A stretch of 64,000 nt of DNA from Bacteroidaceae bacterium (GTDB lineage: Bacteria > Bacteroidota > Bacteroidia > Bacteroidales > Bacteroidaceae): positions 35,676 to 99,675 of the forward strand of contig JAFRTJ010000067.1 of assembly GCA_017427185.1 (NCBI GenBank), in the 5' to 3' direction. Positions 62,774 to 64,000 of the stretch are shown here, one piece after another. Position 1 is the first letter of the stretch. Every line of letters begins with the position of its first letter. A program made the position numbers and the translations under genes. A model generated the notes under the pieces. It saw only the letters and a program-made list of their open reading frames with translations. It did not search any database and was not told the DNA's origin.

Positions 62774-62847
62774 GTCAAAATCCTCCGAATAAGCAATTTT
62801 TCACATATTTTTATCTGTATTAAGACGCAAATTCCAAAACTTTCCCT

Positions 62848-62855
62848 TAACTTTG
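62848..62855 (+). promoter_or_regulatory. -7 element for the DUF1573 gene
   Basis: TAACTTTG lies 32 bases before ATG 62888, which excludes the longer upstream frame as the start. Confidence 0.65.
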
Positions 62856-62887
62856 CACCGCAAACCTGTAAAATTGCAATTTGTCCT

Positions 62888-63328
62888 ATGAAGAAAACCA
62901 TATCTTTGCTGGCACTTGCTTTCGTGGCATGCATCAGCATCAGCGCACAGACCCAGCAGCAGAAGGTCGTCACCAGTGAGGTGAAAGCCGAGGCTACCAC
63001 CAAGGCTGAAAACTATGCTGAAATCAAGTTCGACACCCTCCGCCATGACTTTGGGAAATTCAGCAAGGAAGACCCTGTTGTCAACTGTTCGTTCAAATTC
63101 ACTAACGTTGGCACAGCCCCTTTGGTCATTCATCAGGCATTTGCCAGCTGCGGATGCACGATTCCCACCTACACCAAGACGCCCATCAAGCCAGGCGAGA
63201 GTGGAGTGGTCGATGTCACCTACAACGGTCGTGGTAAATTTCCTGGACATTTCCAGAAAACCGTTACCGTGCGTACCAATTCTGTGAACGAAGTGGTGCG
63301 TCTCACCATTGAAGGCACGATGGAATGA
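62888..63328 (+). CDS. Secreted DUF1573 protein
   Basis: The 146-residue protein has a signal peptide (residues 1-20, ending ISISAQ). A single DUF1573 immunoglobulin-like domain follows: FDTLRHDFGKF, CSFKFTNVGTAPLVI, SCGCTIPTYTKTPIKPGESG and FQKTVTVRTNS. The open frame continues upstream to 62318, but that part is antisense to ruvC and the -7 element supports ATG 62888. DUF1573 proteins are common, probably periplasmic or surface, and have no known activity. It shares four bases with the next gene. Confidence 0.88.
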   Translation: MKKTISLLALAFVACISISAQTQQQKVVTSEVKAEATTKAENYAEIKFDTLRHDFGKFSKEDPVVNCSFKFTNVGTAPLVIHQAFASCGCTIPTYTKTPIKPGESGVVDVTYNGRGKFPGHFQKTVTVRTNSVNEVVRLTIEGTME

Positions 63329-63738
63329 TTGCATTATTGGCTTTCATACTGCTGAACGACAGCATTCCAGATTCCACAAAGACCGAACGCGTCGACACGC
63401 TCCGTCAGATTATCGTCAAAGGAGAAACCAGAAGCCCCTTGGAGAAAGCTATCGAAGGCTCTTTGGCACGTCAGATACAGCCCTCTGTGCCATCGCTTGG
63501 CGATGTTTTGGAGAAGGTTTCCCCTGGTATCAACGACAAAATGCTCCATCCCTTTGCCATCAAGCAGCGCAAGAGTGAGCGTAAGCACAAGCGCGACAAG
63601 AAAATCCTTGACGAATACGATCGTATCATCACCTTCGAGGACCTTCTCAGGGAAGCTGTTGCGAAGCAGCAACTCGAGGATGAAGCCGAGAAACGACGCG
63701 CAGAAGAAGACAAAGAGGCACATAAGATTAGTAAATAA
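63325..63738 (+). CDS. Small charged hypothetical protein
   Basis: The 137-residue protein starts with a short hydrophobic stretch (MIALLAFILLN) too short for a clear signal peptide. It continues as a highly charged chain with a Lys/Arg run (KQRKSERKHKRDKK) and a helical, Glu/Arg-rich C-terminus that could form a coiled coil. Its start overlaps the DUF1573 stop (ATGA), which supports real translation. No family is recognised. From 63739 to the window end only repeats and a possible promoter are seen. Confidence 0.65.
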   Translation: MIALLAFILLNDSIPDSTKTERVDTLRQIIVKGETRSPLEKAIEGSLARQIQPSVPSLGDVLEKVSPGINDKMLHPFAIKQRKSERKHKRDKKILDEYDRIITFEDLLREAVAKQQLEDEAEKRRAEEDKEAHKISK

Positions 63739-63847
63739 GCCGCTTATTCCCAGGCTATTACGCTATTCTGCTTAAATCAAAAACTCAAAGGATTGTTTGC
63801 TTGCGTTTCGTCTCTCATCTTTATAGTTTTAGTCCATGATTTTGCCT

Positions 63848-63901
63848 CGACGTGTTAACTCTCCCATCCCATTGTCTTGATTGCCCAAACTCATCACGTT
63901 G
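63848..63901. repeat. Degenerate 22-bp-period array
   Basis: CGACGTGTTA (63848), CATTGTCTTG (63870) and CATCACGTTG (63892) keep the 22-base period, but the cores have two or more changes. Centres run GT, GT, AC. It is read as a decayed member of the family, lying after the last gene of the window. Confidence 0.5.
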
Positions 63902-63908
63902 TCCCTTT

Positions 63909-63940
63909 TGTAACTTTGTAACTTTGTCACAATGTAACAT
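63909..63940 (+). repeat. Four 8-base tandem units (TGTAACTT) containing -7 elements
   Basis: TGTAACTT occurs twice, then TGTCACAA and TGTAACAT. The overlap creates two TAACTTTG octamers (63911-63918 and 63919-63926), each matching the -7 consensus. The gene they might serve would lie beyond the right edge. Confidence 0.6.
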
Positions 63941-64000
63941 TAAGGATATTCAATTTTGTGTCAATTTGGGTCAGTTAGACTTTAGAATATATAATATAAT

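Noticed and set aside
62318..62887. N-terminal extension of the DUF1573 frame
   Set aside because: Antisense to ruvC, and the -7 element at 62848-62855 together with the signal peptide places the start at 62888.

Overview
The window looks like a chromosome segment from a host-associated Bacteroidales bacterium, most likely Prevotella or a close relative. The evidence is the promoter style (-7 elements of the form TAnnTTTG ahead of many genes, several with a TTTG -33 box 19-21 bases upstream), an Oar-type TonB-dependent receptor with a lipoprotein partner, BACON-type lipoproteins, C-terminal 'IYNLAGQ...GIYxxNGKK' sorting tails, Fkp, DUF4348 and DUF1573 proteins, and secreted glycoside hydrolases. 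No species can be assigned from sequence reading alone.

Layout. 1-6.4 kb: the end of an unrecognised gene, then a GH89 alpha-N-acetylglucosaminidase divergent from a GH26 mannanase-like gene and a GH59 galactocerebrosidase-like gene. 6.4-10.1 kb: two copies of a module made of a secreted protein with a sorting tail followed by a tiny acidic protein, then a 30-copy heptamer array. 10.1-17.6 kb: GH78 rhamnosidase, a membrane acyltransferase, tRNA-Thr(CGT), MltG and a GH99/WbsX-like secreted protein. 17.7-23.6 kb: an SLC13 anion transporter, CysC, CysD, CysN and a sulfotransferase. Together these can import sulfate, make PAPS and sulfate an acceptor; no PAPS reductase is present. 23.9-29.3 kb: TonB receptor and lipoprotein. 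29.4-36.1 kb: FabD overlapping a cytoplasmic GH13 enzyme, then mannose-1-phosphate guanylyltransferase and Fkp, the GDP-mannose/GDP-fucose supply genes. 36.1-43.2 kb: TPR protein, GlnS, a gene-free stretch with a probable small RNA and a repeat array, PheS, a DUF4348 lipoprotein and MurB. 43.2-49.4 kb: a minus-strand operon of a galacturonokinase-like GHMP kinase, a sugar nucleotidyltransferase, a small secreted protein and a very large, internally duplicated LamG-GDPD protein. 49.6-60.5 kb: an MBL hydrolase, then a long minus-strand run of hisH-hisA-hisF-hisIE, an FtsE-like ATPase, lysC, lysA and four envelope genes (GT2, DedA, outer-membrane barrel, MFS). 60.6-64 kb: ModF-like ATPase, RuvC, a DUF1573 protein and a small basic protein.

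The most distinctive non-coding feature is a family of short intergenic arrays with an exact 22-base period and a near-palindromic core CAAC(AC/GT)GTTG. I find four clear loci (2.9, 14.2, 23.6, 39.9 kb) and two degenerate ones (17.6, 63.8 kb). In two arrays the centre alternates strictly AC/GT, so neighbouring units can pair as 10-12 bp hairpins, like a miniature BIME. Other points of interest are the PAPS-sulfotransferase module, the paired secreted-protein/small-peptide modules, the duplicated GDPD protein and the GalAK-like kinase with its adjacent nucleotidyltransferase.
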